Of a stretch of DNA of 64,000 nucleotides, positions 1 to 10,139 are shown piece by piece. Source of the stretch: Beta vulgaris subsp. vulgaris (Eukaryota; Streptophyta; Magnoliopsida; Caryophyllales; Amaranthaceae). The notes below the pieces were generated by a model. The model was not told the DNA's origin. It was given only the letters and a program-made list of their open reading frames with translations, and did no database searches. The DNA lies in assembly GCF_026745355.1 (NCBI RefSeq), contig NC_079202.1, positions 30,066,070 through 30,130,069 of the forward strand, read 5' to 3'. The position numbers were made by a program, and so were the translations under genes. Within the stretch, counting starts at the first letter, position 1. Each line of letters opens with the position of its first letter.

Positions 1-595
1 ACATGTACATCAAGCATTCTCGAGAGAAGAAGGGAAAAGAGAAGGAGTCAAAGAATGATAGTGACAACACCGACGGGTATGTTGGGTTGATAGCACGCGG
101 ACATGCTTCGAGCGGCTCGATCGGTCGAGCCTGAAAATCCCACCTCTATGCCATGAAGAAACACGTCCTAGAAGTTGGGCCGACAAAGGCGGGGTGTCCC
201 GTCATGACGTTTGGGGAGCCTGACCGGAATCTTCACACCCCCCATGACGACCCCCTAGTGATAGAAATGAAGATCGCTAATTCTTGGGTCAAGAGGATTT
301 TAGTCGATTGCAGGTCTTTGGCAGTATTATCACTCTGGAATGCCTGCGCAAACTCAAGTACACCAAGAAGGATATCACCCCGACCAGTCAACCCCTGATA
401 GGTTTCGGGGGAGGATCTGTCTACCCACTAGGGTTTATAAAGCTAGCGGTGAGACTCGGGGAGAGAGGAAAGGGAAGAAGCTTGTCAATAGACTTCCTAG
501 TGGTCGATACCCCACTTCCTTACAATGCCATCATGGGTCGACCTACCATGAAAAAGATCAAGGCGGCACTCTCGGTGTACCAGTTGCTTCTGTAG
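1..595 (+). pseudogene. Tat gag C-terminal end and aspartic protease fragment
   Basis: Two overlapping reading frames (from 153, then from 284 to 595) together look like the retropepsin region of a Tat polyprotein. The first frame carries ILVDCRS, the place of the catalytic D-(S/T)-G, then loses frame near position 320. The second frame continues with LRKLKYTKKDI, a GGG-containing flap-like stretch, and the typical end FLVVDTPLPYNAIMGRP. The normal glycine-serine after the aspartate is replaced by Cys-Arg, so even an in-frame product would probably be inactive. Positions 1-152 are probably the tail of gag (Lys/Glu-rich KKGKEKESK-like); I could not confirm a zinc knuckle there. Its job in an intact element is to cleave Gag-Pol. 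Confidence 0.65.
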
Positions 596-799
596 TATGA
601 AACTGACGAAGGACAAGTTGGGAAAATATATGGAGACCAGCAGACAGCCCGGGAATGTTATAGCAACAACTTCAAAACAGGGGCACTCGAGGAAAGGAGC
701 GAGAAGAAGAGGAAGAGGGAAAGATCCCGTGGACACCCCTACTACTGTACTAGCCTCGAGGTCTACATTTCGGAGAATCCAAAGTCATACGAGCTACCC

Positions 800-2126
800 C
801 AGCCAGTCGAGGAGGATGAGGAAGTAATAATAAGGGAAGACCCCGAGCAGAAATTGAGGATAGGCACAAACCTCAATCCCGAAATCTGGGAAAAGCTCAT
901 CAACATACTGCGGGATTACAAAGATGAATTTGCCTACTCTATATCTGACATCCAAGGGGTCGACCCCAATTTTGCTTGTCATGAGCTCAATATCAAATAA
1001 GGGTTTCGCCCCATCAAACAGAAGCTTAGGCATCAAGGGCCTGAAAGAAACGCGGCCGCGGAAGTCAAGAAACTATTAGAGGCGGGGATTATTGAGGAGT
1101 GTCAATACACAGAATGGTTGGCCAGTGTTGTATTGGTGAAAAAGGCCAGCGAAGCTTGGCGCATGTGTGTTGACTTCACCGACTTGAACAAAGCCTGTCC
1201 CAAGGACAATCATCCCCTCCTAAAAATTTATAGACTGGTCAACTCAACGGCTAGTCACGAGCAACTCAGCTTTATGGATGCCAATGCGGGATACCACCAT
1301 ATCCCAATGGCGGAAAATGACCGGATACACAGCGCGTTCGTGACAGCTCAAGGCGTATATTGTTACAAGATGATGCCTTTTCGGACTAAAAAACACAGGG
1401 GCAACCTACCAAAAGACGATTAACAAAGTTTTCGAGGAGCAGCTCGGAAGAAATGTTGAAGTATATGTGGACAACATGATCGTCAAGAGTAATAGAAGTA
1501 CCGACCACATGGAAGATCTTGTAGAAACATTAAACACCCTTCGGCGACACGACATGAAGTTGAACCCGAAGAAGTGCGTATTCAGGGTGAAACGGGGGAA
1601 GTGCCTCGGGTTCCTGGTTGACGAAAGGGGAATTGAGGCAAACCCTGATAAAATCAAGGCCATTTTGAACATGTCATCTCCCAGAAATGTTAGAAAGGTT
1701 CAAAGACTCACCGGATGCCTAACATTGTTGGGCCGCTTCTTATCCCACTCAGCTGACAAGAGCCTGCTCTACTTTAGAGCACTCAAGAGGAAATAGTTCG
1801 ACTGGGATGAAGAGGTGGAGCTTGCTTTCAAACAACTGAAAGAGCACTTGGCAACCTGGCCGAAACTCATTTCCCCCTTGCCGGAGGAAGCTCTTTACAT
1901 ATATTTGTCAGTGTCGGAATATGCCCTCGTGCTCGTGGCGGAAAGAGAAGAAAAGCAACACCCGGTTTACTTCATCAGTCATGCATACCGAGGGGCAGAA
2001 GCCCGGTACAACCAGATGGAAAAGGTTGTTTTTGCACTAATGATGGCCAGCAGGAAGTTGAAACTCTACTTCCAAGCACACCCCATCAAGGTCCTCACCG
2101 GACAGCCTATTAGGAAAGTGATTTGA
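800..2126 (+). pseudogene. Tat reverse transcriptase and first RNase H domain
   Basis: The RT starts near 850 (an EIWEKLINILRDYKDEFAY-like lead-in) and has an in-frame TAA at about 998. From 1118 it reads SVVLVKKASEAWRMCVDFTDLN, the fingers motif of gypsy RTs, then FMDANAGYHHIPM around 1275. A frameshift near 1395 precedes the palm motif. At about 1462-1475 the catalytic YVDD box reads YVDN, so the second metal-binding aspartate is lost. The thumb region (KLNPKKCVFRV...LGFLV) follows. After an in-frame TAG at 1795-1797, the RNase H lead-in (FKQLKEHL) and the connection to the native RNase H run to 2126. It would copy the element's RNA into DNA; this copy cannot. Confidence 0.8.
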
Positions 2127-2199
2127 AAGTAGGAATCATTCGACACAGATGACTGAATGGGAGGATCAGCTAGTGGATTTCGGGTTAGAGTACGAGCCT

Positions 2200-2705
2200 T
2201 GAAGGGCAATCAAGGCTCAGGCCTTAGCAGACTTCATTAGTGAATGCAGCTATGGACCCATAGACAGGGAAGAAGTAAGATCACGGGGCTTGCAAGTGGA
2301 CGGTTCAGCCACCAAGACTGTAAGTGGTGCCGGGTAAGTTATCCCCCACTCGGGGATAAAATAGAATACGCGGTGAAGTTCAACTTCCTGGCATCAAAAA
2401 ATGAGACGGAATACGAAGCCCTGATCCTAGGTCTTCAGATCTGTATCAACTCGGGAGCCCAGATAGTAACGACCAAATCTGATTCGCAGCTCATAGTTGG
2501 GCAGGTCTCGGGAGAATACGAGGCCAAGGAAGATAACATGAGGATGTACCTCAATAAGACCAGAGATCTCACTAAACAGCTCTCTTCATTCAACATTCAT
2601 CACCTCTCGAGATCAAGCAGATTCCTTGGCTCGCATGGCAAGCTCGGCGGAGGGACTTGCGCCACGAACGATTATCTGGGAAGTCTTAGAGCAGCCGAGC
2701 ATTAA
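2200..2705 (+). pseudogene. Tat second (additional) RNase H domain
   Basis: Between the native RNase H and the integrase there is a second RNase H-like domain. The translation 2244-2705 has the marks of this extra domain in Tat elements: EYEALILGLQI (positions about 2410-2445), a SDSQLIVGQVSGEYEAKEDNM stretch with a conserved aspartate, and a Met-x-x-Tyr-Leu helix. The acquired RNase H is a known Tat hallmark and separates this element from the chromoviruses elsewhere in the window. The first catalytic aspartate should lie in the VDGSAT-like stretch at about 2298-2310, which is in a different frame from the rest, so at least one frameshift (about 2325) breaks the domain. Confidence 0.7.
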
Positions 2706-3977
2706 TTCCCTCCAGGTTCACACCTTGAACAGAACCGATACCTGGATGGAAGAGATAATAAACTATCTTCGGGACAACGTGCTACCCTTGGGGAATAAAG
2801 AGGCAGAGGCTCTGAAAAAGAAGTTGCAGTGGTTTATTTGGCATGAAGGATACTTGTATAAAAAATCATACACCCACCCCTTACTGAAATGTGTTACACC
2901 CTTCGAAGGCAATTACATCCTTTGGGAGATCCACGAAGGCGCCTGCAGCAGTCATCAAGGGGCAAGGACCATAGCCGGGAAAGCATTGAGGGCCGGATAT
3001 TACTGGCCTACCCTCAAAGCAGACACTGCTGAACTGGTGAAGAGATGCCCAAACTGTCAACTCCATGGTGACATTTCCTGGGCTCTGACAAATCCCCTAA
3101 CAACTATACAATCCATTCTACCTTTCGACAAATGGGGTATGGATTTGATAGGGCCCTTTCCCGTAGCCTCAGGGTAGAGGAGATTCTTACTTGTGGCCAT
3201 TGATTACTTCACGAAATGGGTATAAGCGGAACCCCTTGCCTCCATCACCGACAAGCAAGTTCAGAACTTCATCTGGAAAAGCATCATTACTCGTTTTGGC
3301 ATCCCTAGCACACTCATCTCGGACAATGGAAGGCAATTCAACAGTGGGCCAACGCGGGAATATCGTTCTAAGTTCGGGATTCAGACCAGGTTCTCGGCAG
3401 TCTCCCGACCACAGACTAATGGCCAAGCAGAAGCCGCTAACAAAGTAGTGCTCAATGGGATCAAAATATCGCAGGAGGGGGCCACGGATCCTGGATTGAT
3501 GATCTCCCGGGAGTCCTCTGGTCAGCTAGAACCACTGTGAAAGACGCTACAAGACACTCGCCCTTTAGCCTAATCTACGGCAGCGAGGCTGTCCTACTAG
3601 TATAAGTTGGCATACCATCCCCGAGGATGACATTCTACGAGCACAACAAGAATGAGGAGGAAAAGAGGGTGAATATTGATCTCCTACCCGAGTCCAGAGG
3701 CAATGCTCTGCTCAGATCCGTTCATGAGAAACAGAGGGTAATTAGATAATTCAACCTCAAGGTGAAGGCTAGCCCCATCTATGTGGGCGACTAGGTTGTT
3801 AGAAAAGTCGAGGCCACAGGGCTAACGCACTTGAAAGGCAAGCTCGGGCCAAAATGGGATGCGCCTTATAAAGTCACAGCAGAAGTCAAGCTAAGAACCT
3901 ACCAACTAGAATCTCCTGAAGGAACCCCGCTAGCCAGACCTTGGAACGCAGACAATTTGAAAATATACTTCATCTAG
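2626..3977 (+). pseudogene. Tat integrase
   Basis: An N-terminal zinc-binding domain is visible (HEGACSSHQG then CPNCQ, about 2930-3060), followed by the catalytic core. The first Asp is in KWGMDLIGPFP (about 3140), the second in ISDNGRQF (about 3320), and the Glu in GQAEAANK (about 3425). Two nonsense codons sit between them (TAG at 3175-3177 and TAA near 3222), so the core cannot be read through. The C-terminal part ends with WNADNLKIYFI and a stop at 3975-3977, a typical end of Tat pol. There is no chromodomain, as expected for Tat. The following 3978-4260 has no coding I can recognise; it is the spacer between pol and the opposing gene. Confidence 0.75.
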
Positions 3978-4260
3978 ACAACATTAATGTAACTTGGCAA
4001 CACTTGAGCCACCGTTTATGTTCAGCTTGTAAGTCAACTCGGGGTAACCTGCTATTCCCTATTAGAGTTAGGGTGATATTTTAAGAACTTGGCCACACTT
4101 ATGCCATCACTTTATATTATCCGTCACAACTCGAGGCAAAGTGCAGTACCGTATTCGAGTTTGGCGTTATTACAGTCATTAATGAAAAAGTGGGTTTATG
4201 TCATTATTGGTCTTTGTTAATTGCAACGAATAGTATCAAACGAGACAATTTCATCCAACG

Positions 4261-4568
4261 AGCTAAATATCATTAACAAAAGCAAACGTAGTACAACCTA
4301 AAAGACCTCGGGGAATAGAACTCCCTAATGTCATAAATCTAAGTACATGAAAGGATAAATGGAAGAAGACAAAAGAATCTAAGCAACAAGAGCCTTATCG
4401 GGGGAACTGTCCAACGACCTAAATATCATTACAAAAAACAAACGTAGTACAACCTAAAAGACCTCGGGGATCAGAACTCCCTGATGCCATAAATCTAAGT
4501 ACATGAAAGGATAAATGAAAGAAGACAAAAGAATCTAAGCAGCAAGAGCCTTATCGGGGGAACTATCG
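4261..4568. repeat. Tandem duplication of about 152 bp at the 3' end of the Tat antisense gene
   Basis: Unit 1 (about 4261-4412) and unit 2 (about 4419-4568) are nearly identical, with a few substitutions and one small indel. Both contain the CTAAATATCATTA start and the ATCGGGGGAACT end. Unit 2 overlaps the last codons and stop of the minus-strand gene, so the duplication has copied that gene's tail outward. It is probably a local slippage or unequal crossover product. Confidence 0.8.
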
Positions 4569-5699
4569 GTACTACCCGTACCATCTTCATCTTCAGAGAT
4601 TTTCCCCGACAAGTGAACGTTGAGCTTGGACCCTTTAGGAGGAGCAGTAGGGATCGGGGTAGCAACAACAGAGGTTGAGGTTTGGGGGTTTGACTGCTCC
4701 GTAACAACAGGCTGAATAGGAGCTTCAGGGGATTTGGAAACCGAGGTTTGGGCCGCATCCTTCTTCTTTGCAGCAACCTTCTTCTCAGCCTCCCTCCTCT
4801 GCTCCTCAGCAACGCGAAGGGCGAACTCAGCCTCGACATTGTTCCAATTTAGAGACGAGTCAGGACCAACGAGTATTCCCTTCAGGCGTTCCCTGGTCTC
4901 CCTAACGACCATGCGTTAGGAGTTGGTAGCCATCTTGCCAAGAAAAGCCAACCCCTCGTGAGACCTCTTCGATCCCTCCAAAAATTGACTTTGGCTCACT
5001 TGAAGAGCCGACTCCTGGGAGGAAGCCTTCTCAAGCTTACGCGTCAAGCTCTTGACCTTCTTCTCGGCACCAGAGAGCTTGACTTTTAGCTCATCAACCT
5101 CCTTCTGCTTGGTTTTCTTCTCAATAATAGCAGTGTTGAGGTCATTAAGGACCTTCTTGTTGGTCTCCTTCAACCCATCCACCTCGTTCACAGCCTTGGA
5201 TGCCTTCTCAAAAGTTTCCTTTTGAGATTTGAGCTCGGTATTGAGCTTAAGGATCTCAGCCTCGTGATCCTCGACATGCTTCTTCAGGCTTTCAACCTCC
5301 TTAGCAAGCGTCGAAACACCCTCCTCAAATTGAGAACGACGATTGATGACGAAAGTCATGCGGATGGAGGTCTACAAATGAGCTAAACATGTTAGGATAC
5401 GCCTAAAGATGGTGTGAAGTGAATAGAATACACACTCAGGATAAAAGGATTACCTCCAGCCAAGAATCATAGAGAGCATTAATCTCCTTATGGCCCAAGT
5501 TAAGAAGGGCCTCATCGTCGGCGTCGGTATAAATTGCCTTGACGTCACTCTTCATCCTGGCCATCTTTTGAGGCCTAGAAATGGATGTGAAAGGCACGTT
5601 GGTAATAAACTGATCGATTCGGGACCACTTTTGGGGAGGCTCGTCAAAAGCCATCAATGGGTCCTCAGGAACGACCTCGGTCCTCTTCTTGCTGCCCAA
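4535..5699 (-). pseudogene. Antisense gene of the Tat element, 3' two exons with an 82-nt intron
   Basis: Read on the minus strand, an open frame runs from 5699 to a splice donor after 5454 (GAG|GTAATC). The intron is 5453-5372 and ends in TTTGTAG. The second exon starts at 5371 in the same frame and continues to a stop at about 4535. One in-frame TAA (4916-4918) interrupts it; the frame on both sides is the same, so a single substitution explains the break. The product is strongly coiled-coil: residues encoded by about 5340-4960 are rich in Lys/Glu heptads (VEDHEAEILKLNTELKSQ), followed by a Pro/Thr/Ser-rich tail. The 5699 end is not an ATG start; the frame continues from the exon at 7111-7530 and is interrupted by an inserted LTR-like repeat. 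Antisense ORFs in this place are known in Tat elements; their function is unknown. Confidence 0.75.
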
Positions 5700-5705
5700 G
5701 CGTTT

Positions 5706-7110
5706 AAAAATACTTTTAGAGTGAAAATTATAAATAAAAATTGTACCATGTCAGTAGAGCCACTAGGGTCGTATAATAATTTTTATGTTGTTTTACTAAT
5801 AGTACTTATTAGTTTAATAATTATTATTGTATTTTTATTATGAGTTTCAGGATATTCTTTTTAATTATTTAAGAGCTTGTTAATCAGAAATAATTTGTGA
5901 TCTTTTATGTTCTTGGAAGCTGGTGTTTAGTAGGTTATTGTGAGTATTATGTGTATCATTATATTTATGTTTGATTTATGTAAAAATGATTAGTTGTGTA
6001 CGTTTCATTAATTTAAAAAGCCTTGGAGTTAATTGGTGATCTTATTTGATATGATGCATTTCTGATTGAACTGTTAGTGCTGTAAAAACTAGTTTATTAT
6101 CATTTTTGATGCTTAGTGATGTTCAAAGTATTTATTGTTGGAACATTTGCTCTAAGTTTGTAAGTTACTACTTTGAAGAAATTTTGAAGAAATATCTTTT
6201 GATGAATTATGGGTATAAGGCCGGGTGGCATCCCTTTTGACGATATTTTTGAGATGAATGATACTTTGATGATATTCATAATTTTATTTTGAGATAAGAA
6301 CATCCAGTGGGATAGATGTAGTCCCCGGTGAAGAACATGCCAACCACCTGGTTTGCGAACTAGGGGGTACACCTAGATTAATTGTTGTCGTCAGAGAGGT
6401 CACGGAGTTCTGCGTGTTCTGTCCTGCATCGGGAGTTTGGCCATTCTTAGACATAGACAGCGGGGAACGTAAGCCCATAGACTGACTTGGAGATTACGAT
6501 CTGACAAACCTTAGGAAGTGAATTTCAATTCACTGACGTTCGGTTTCTAACTTAATAACTTGTTTTACCTATACTTTTATTTATACAAAAGTACTCTTGA
6601 GATCATTTATTTATTTTTATCCAACTCACTTGCTATTTATTACTAATTTGCGTTATTTGTGAGTTATATGGAAGTGGATGCATATTGTAGTAGACTTGAC
6701 TTTATTATTTCCTTTCTTATTAATCTATATCTGAATCATGCTTTGATTTGTTTTGTTCTGGGAGAACTGCTTGTTACTTCCCACCGATTATGGATGTCAG
6801 TTGTATATTTTGCAGGTTATGTTGATGGGAACCTTCTTTGGTTTTGGGCTCGGGTTGAGTTGTGAGCATTAAAAAGCTAGATGTTTTAGGCCTAGTCTTT
6901 TTAATTAGTTTGAGAGTCAGTTTTCTCTTTTAGATACTACTCTAATTAATTTAATTTATTTATACTATTTACTTATGTTGGTTTATCACTTATTTATTTA
7001 AACGCATTTCTTATAGTAGTGACATTCCCAGAAGGCGATGTTTCCGCCATCGTCCTATTAATGCTAATATTATTTCTTTCTTTTCCGCTTTGAAATTCTG
7101 GGGTGTTACA
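5706..7110 (+). mobile_element. LTR-like repeat, copy 1 (5' truncated) inserted in the Tat antisense gene
   Basis: The 3' end is intact: it finishes GGGGTGTTACA at 7110, preceded by a TTCCGCTTTGAAATT stretch, as in chromovirus LTR ends elsewhere in this window. About 825 bp (5706 to about 6530) is repeated at about 8083-9268. The left junction cuts the antisense reading frame at 5699-5705 and the right junction resumes it at 7111. No 5-bp target duplication is visible, in keeping with a truncated left end. There is no coding capacity; the short ORFs here are chance. It could be a remnant of a solo LTR or of a larger Ty3/gypsy element. Confidence 0.6.
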
Positions 7111-7530
7111 TCCTCAGCCTCCTCATACACCATAACCACCCTCTCTGAAAGAAGTCGGTCCAGATAGGTAGCGTTACATGTTTTATGGGCTAAGGAAACC
7201 TTAAATGGTCCAGGAACAACTCCTTCGTCTTCCTCACTCAACGAATCAGAGGGGCTACGCAAAAGGATAGCCTCGGAGATCTAACCGTTGCATCGTCTTC
7301 AAATTTGGACAGAACGTTTATAACATCTTGGAACGATTTAGAATCCAAGCTTTTGATCACCGGGAATCATGCATGGTCGGAACAGAGCAGTGCGAAATAA
7401 GAGTTTTCAACGTTCAAGAAGAAAATGCCTAGTGACTTGTTGCTAAAATTATCGTTCATGGAGGAATTGGATTGCTCACATATTTTTCGAATCCCTTTAG
7501 ACTCATCTCTCCTCCCGACGATCCAGGTAA
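7111..7530 (-). pseudogene. Antisense gene of the Tat element, upstream exon
   Basis: On the minus strand a single frame can be followed from about 7528 (WIVGRRDESKGIRKICEQ) through a stretch rich in Asn and Ser. After FALLCSDHA it meets a TGA where Trp would fit, and it continues to about 7262. There a frameshift moves it to the frame SLSEEDEGVVPGPFKVSL and on to the acidic end at 7111. The next downstream sequence of the same gene is at 5699, beyond the inserted repeat, so this exon and 4535-5699 belong together. I do not recognise the protein family. It is hydrophilic, with no obvious membrane segment or zinc motif. Confidence 0.6.
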
Positions 7531-9271
7531 CTAGTAGTTATCTTAGAACAATAGTGATTAGGGTATTATTCGGTATTAAATTATTACGCTAGGAATTCTT
7601 TAAAATACTTTTTAAATGAAATTATTGATTAAATTTGACATGAATATACTTGATGCGTACTGTATGAATATTGTACCAGAAAAATAATTTTTGTCTGAGT
7701 TTTAGTATTTATTCGATTTATTTGGTATTTTGTGTGCTTATGGGTTATTTGCAAAATAGTTATTGAACGAATGTTAAAATTTCTGAAATTAATTTTTATG
7801 AATCAGGTTATATGTATTATATGTATTTCATGCCGTGGAATAATTTTTTTTTTACTTTTTACAGGTTTATTTAATTGGTTTATCTGTTTTTGCATTTTCA
7901 TGTCTGTCAGTATATAAATCGTGAAAATTATTTCTGAAGGCCGAAAAATTTATTTCTTTGTGTATTATGTATTAACCTGAGTTTATGCATGTTATGTGAA
8001 TTTTTCGTAATTTTTGGGCTTTTAGTTTAATTTTTAATTATTATATTGACTTATTTGAGAATTCTGTAAATTAACGTTTAAAAATAATTTTAGAGTCCGA
8101 AAAATATAAATAAAATTTTTAACATGTCAGTAGAGCCACTAGGGTCGTATTTTGAATTTTTGTGTTATTTTACTAATCGTACTTATTAGTTTAATAATTA
8201 TTATTGTGATTTTGTTGTGAGTTTGAGGATATTCTTTTTAATTATTTAAGAGCTTGTTAATCAGAAATAATTTGTGATATTTTATGTTCTTGGAAGCTAG
8301 TGTTTAGTAGGTTACTGTGAGTATTATTGTGTATCATTATGTTTATGTTTGATTTATGTAAAAATAATTAGTTGTGTACGTTTCATTTATTTAAAAAGCC
8401 TTGGAGTTAATTGGTGATCTTATTTGATACTACCTTCGTTTCCTAAAGATCTTCCTTGTTACTGTTCCTATATATACTAAGGAGGATCCATTTGTGTGGG
8501 GTATGGGGTGGGTAAAGTAGGAGAGAGAAAGGGGTTAAGATAAATAAACAAATAAAAAGGAGTTAATGTAGGAGAGAGAAAGGGAGTAAAATTGAATTAA
8601 TAATATAATGCCGGACTATATGATATGGACATGAGAGGGTAGAAATGGGAAAAAAATTTCCAAACAAGGAATAAAGGAAAACAGGGAAGATCTTTTTGAA
8701 ACGCACTTAAACGGAAAGAGGTAAGATCTTTAGGAAACGGAGGGATCCGTATGATGCATTTCTGATTGAATTGTTAGTGCTGTAAAAAGTAGTTTATTAT
8801 CATTGTTGGTGCTTAGTGATGTTCAAAGTATTTATTGTTGGAACATTTGCTCTAAGTTTGTAAGTTACTACTTTGAAGAAATTTTGAAGAAATATCTTTT
8901 GATGAATTATGGGTATAAGGCCGGGTGGCATCCCTTTTGACGAATATTTTTGAGATGAATGATACTTTGATGATATTCATAATTTTATTTTGAGATAAGA
9001 ACATCCAGTGGGATAGATGTAGTCCCCGGTGAAGAACATGCCAACCACCTGGTTTATACTAGGGGTACACCTAAGTTGATTGTTGTCGTCCGAGAGGTCA
9101 GGGAGTTCTGCGTGTTTTGCCCTGCATTGGGAGTTTGGTCATTCAGGGAGTTCTGCGTGTTCTGCCCTGCATTGGGAGTTTGGCCATTCTTAGACACAGA
9201 CAGTGGGGAACGTAAGCCTATAGACTGACCTGGAGATTGCGATCTGACAAACCTTAGGAAGTGAATTACGA
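7531..9271 (+). mobile_element. LTR-like repeat, copy 2 (3' truncated) inserted in the Tat antisense gene
   Basis: This copy shares about 825 bp with 5706-6530 and has a further 550 bp on its left that copy 1 lacks, but stops at about 9271 before the terminal part present in copy 1. It contains a Stowaway MITE (8430-8749) absent from copy 1. It also has a local 45-bp tandem duplication (about 9098-9142 and 9143-9187) that copy 1 lacks. The left junction near 7530 abuts the antisense exon. There are no recognisable genes. The two copies are truncated differently, so they look like separate insertions or products of one rearrangement, not the paired LTRs of one element. Confidence 0.6.
8430..8749. 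mobile_element. Stowaway-type MITE, 320 bp, TA target duplication
   Basis: Inverted ends are CTACCTTCGTTTCCTAAAGA at the left and, read inward from the right, CGGATCCCTCCGTTTCCTAA, flanked by TA at 8428-8429 and 8750-8751. Tc1/mariner-derived Stowaway MITEs have CTCCCTCCGTTTC-like ends and TA duplications. The empty site is present in this window: copy 1 of the host repeat reads GATATGATG at about 6048-6056, where copy 2 has GATA, the MITE, then TATGATG. The element has no coding. Confidence 0.88.
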
Positions 9272-9773
9272 TTCTCAACCTCCGCGTCACGAAAACCTAG
9301 TATAAATAAAAAAAGGAATAAAAGATTATAACTAAGGAAAAGCGTACCTTCTCGAAAAGCATAGTCGGGAACGGAACTAACCCGGACACTCAGAGGACTC
9401 GGGACCAGAAAGAGCGAGAAAAGAATTATAGAGAGAGAAAGAGGAGATTACAGAGAGAGAGAGAGAGAGAAAAATTGCAAATGATTTGAAGTACGGAAAT
9501 CATCTCTCCCCCCCTATATGTAGTCGCTTTCTCAACCTCCGCGTCACGAAAACCTCAGGACCACTTAAATGGGCCCTAAAAGGTTTTTGTCACAGAAGAA
9601 AGAGCCCCAAGACAATCTCTAGAATAAAGCCCAATTGAACTTAAGGCCCAAATTCAGACAGTCAATAGTCAAGGGTCAACAGTCAAAGAACCCTAGTCAA
9701 CACGGTCAGAAGTCAACGATCCCTTGTTCTTCACCGACAAAAAATCTTGGCCATCTCCAAGCTTCCCCGAGTT
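9272..9773 (-). other. 5' region of the Tat antisense gene: possible first exon, GA tract, duplicated 27-mer
   Basis: On the minus strand a short ATG-initiated exon (about 9360-9347, ending GAGAAG|GTACGC) is followed by a possible intron ending ATACTAG near 9299, and then the start of a frame running into the truncated repeat at 9271. This would be an upstream exon of the antisense gene, but it is short and only suggestive. A 27-bp sequence beginning TTCTCAACCTCCGCGT occurs identically at 9272-9298 and 9529-9555. A GA-rich tract lies at about 9432-9471. I see nothing else with a clear role. Confidence 0.35.
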
Positions 9774-10090
9774 CGTCACCTTTGGGTCAATCAAAGGGGC
9801 TCAACACTTAGTTAAAAAGTAGCTAAGTACGCTCATGACCAAATCGGGAACCCAAGGGAAGGGCTCATTAGCTCCCGAGTTGGGTCCATCACCACTTGGT
9901 CAATCCAAGGGGATCCTTACTTAGCTAAAAAATAGCTAAGTCCCTCCATGACCAACTCGGGATCCAAAGGGAAGGGGTCATTAGCCCTCGAGTTGGACCC
10001 TCACCACTTGGTCAATCTAAGGGGCTCTGTACTTAACTAAAAAATAGCTAAGTCCATCCATGACCAACTCGGGATCCCAAAGGGGCCAAA
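9774..10090. repeat. Tandem repeat, unit about 114 bp, about 2.7 copies (Tat 3' UTR)
   Basis: Successive units share CATGACCAA, GGTCAATC and AAAATAGCTAAGT blocks (near 9832, 9946 and 10060), with a partial unit before them. Divergence between units is low, so the expansion is fairly recent compared with the rest of the element. Tat elements are known to carry variable tandem repeats between their last ORF and the 3' LTR. Confidence 0.75.
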
Positions 10091-10139
10091 TCCGTCCGCA
10101 CGCACTCGGGAATGGGGTTATTCCCCTAAGAATTTCCAA

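Noticed and set aside
3187..3448. Open frames on both strands over the Tat integrase core
   Set aside because: The real integrase frame here is a third one, identifiable by its DDE residues and broken by stops; these are shadows.
4535..5699. A host coiled-coil gene captured by the Tat element
   Set aside because: Its place between pol and the 3' LTR, on the opposite strand, is the usual site of Tat antisense ORFs. Capture is possible but not needed.
5706..9271. The two LTR-like copies as the paired LTRs of one small element
   Set aside because: They are truncated at opposite ends, and the sequence between them reads as an exon of the surrounding Tat antisense gene.
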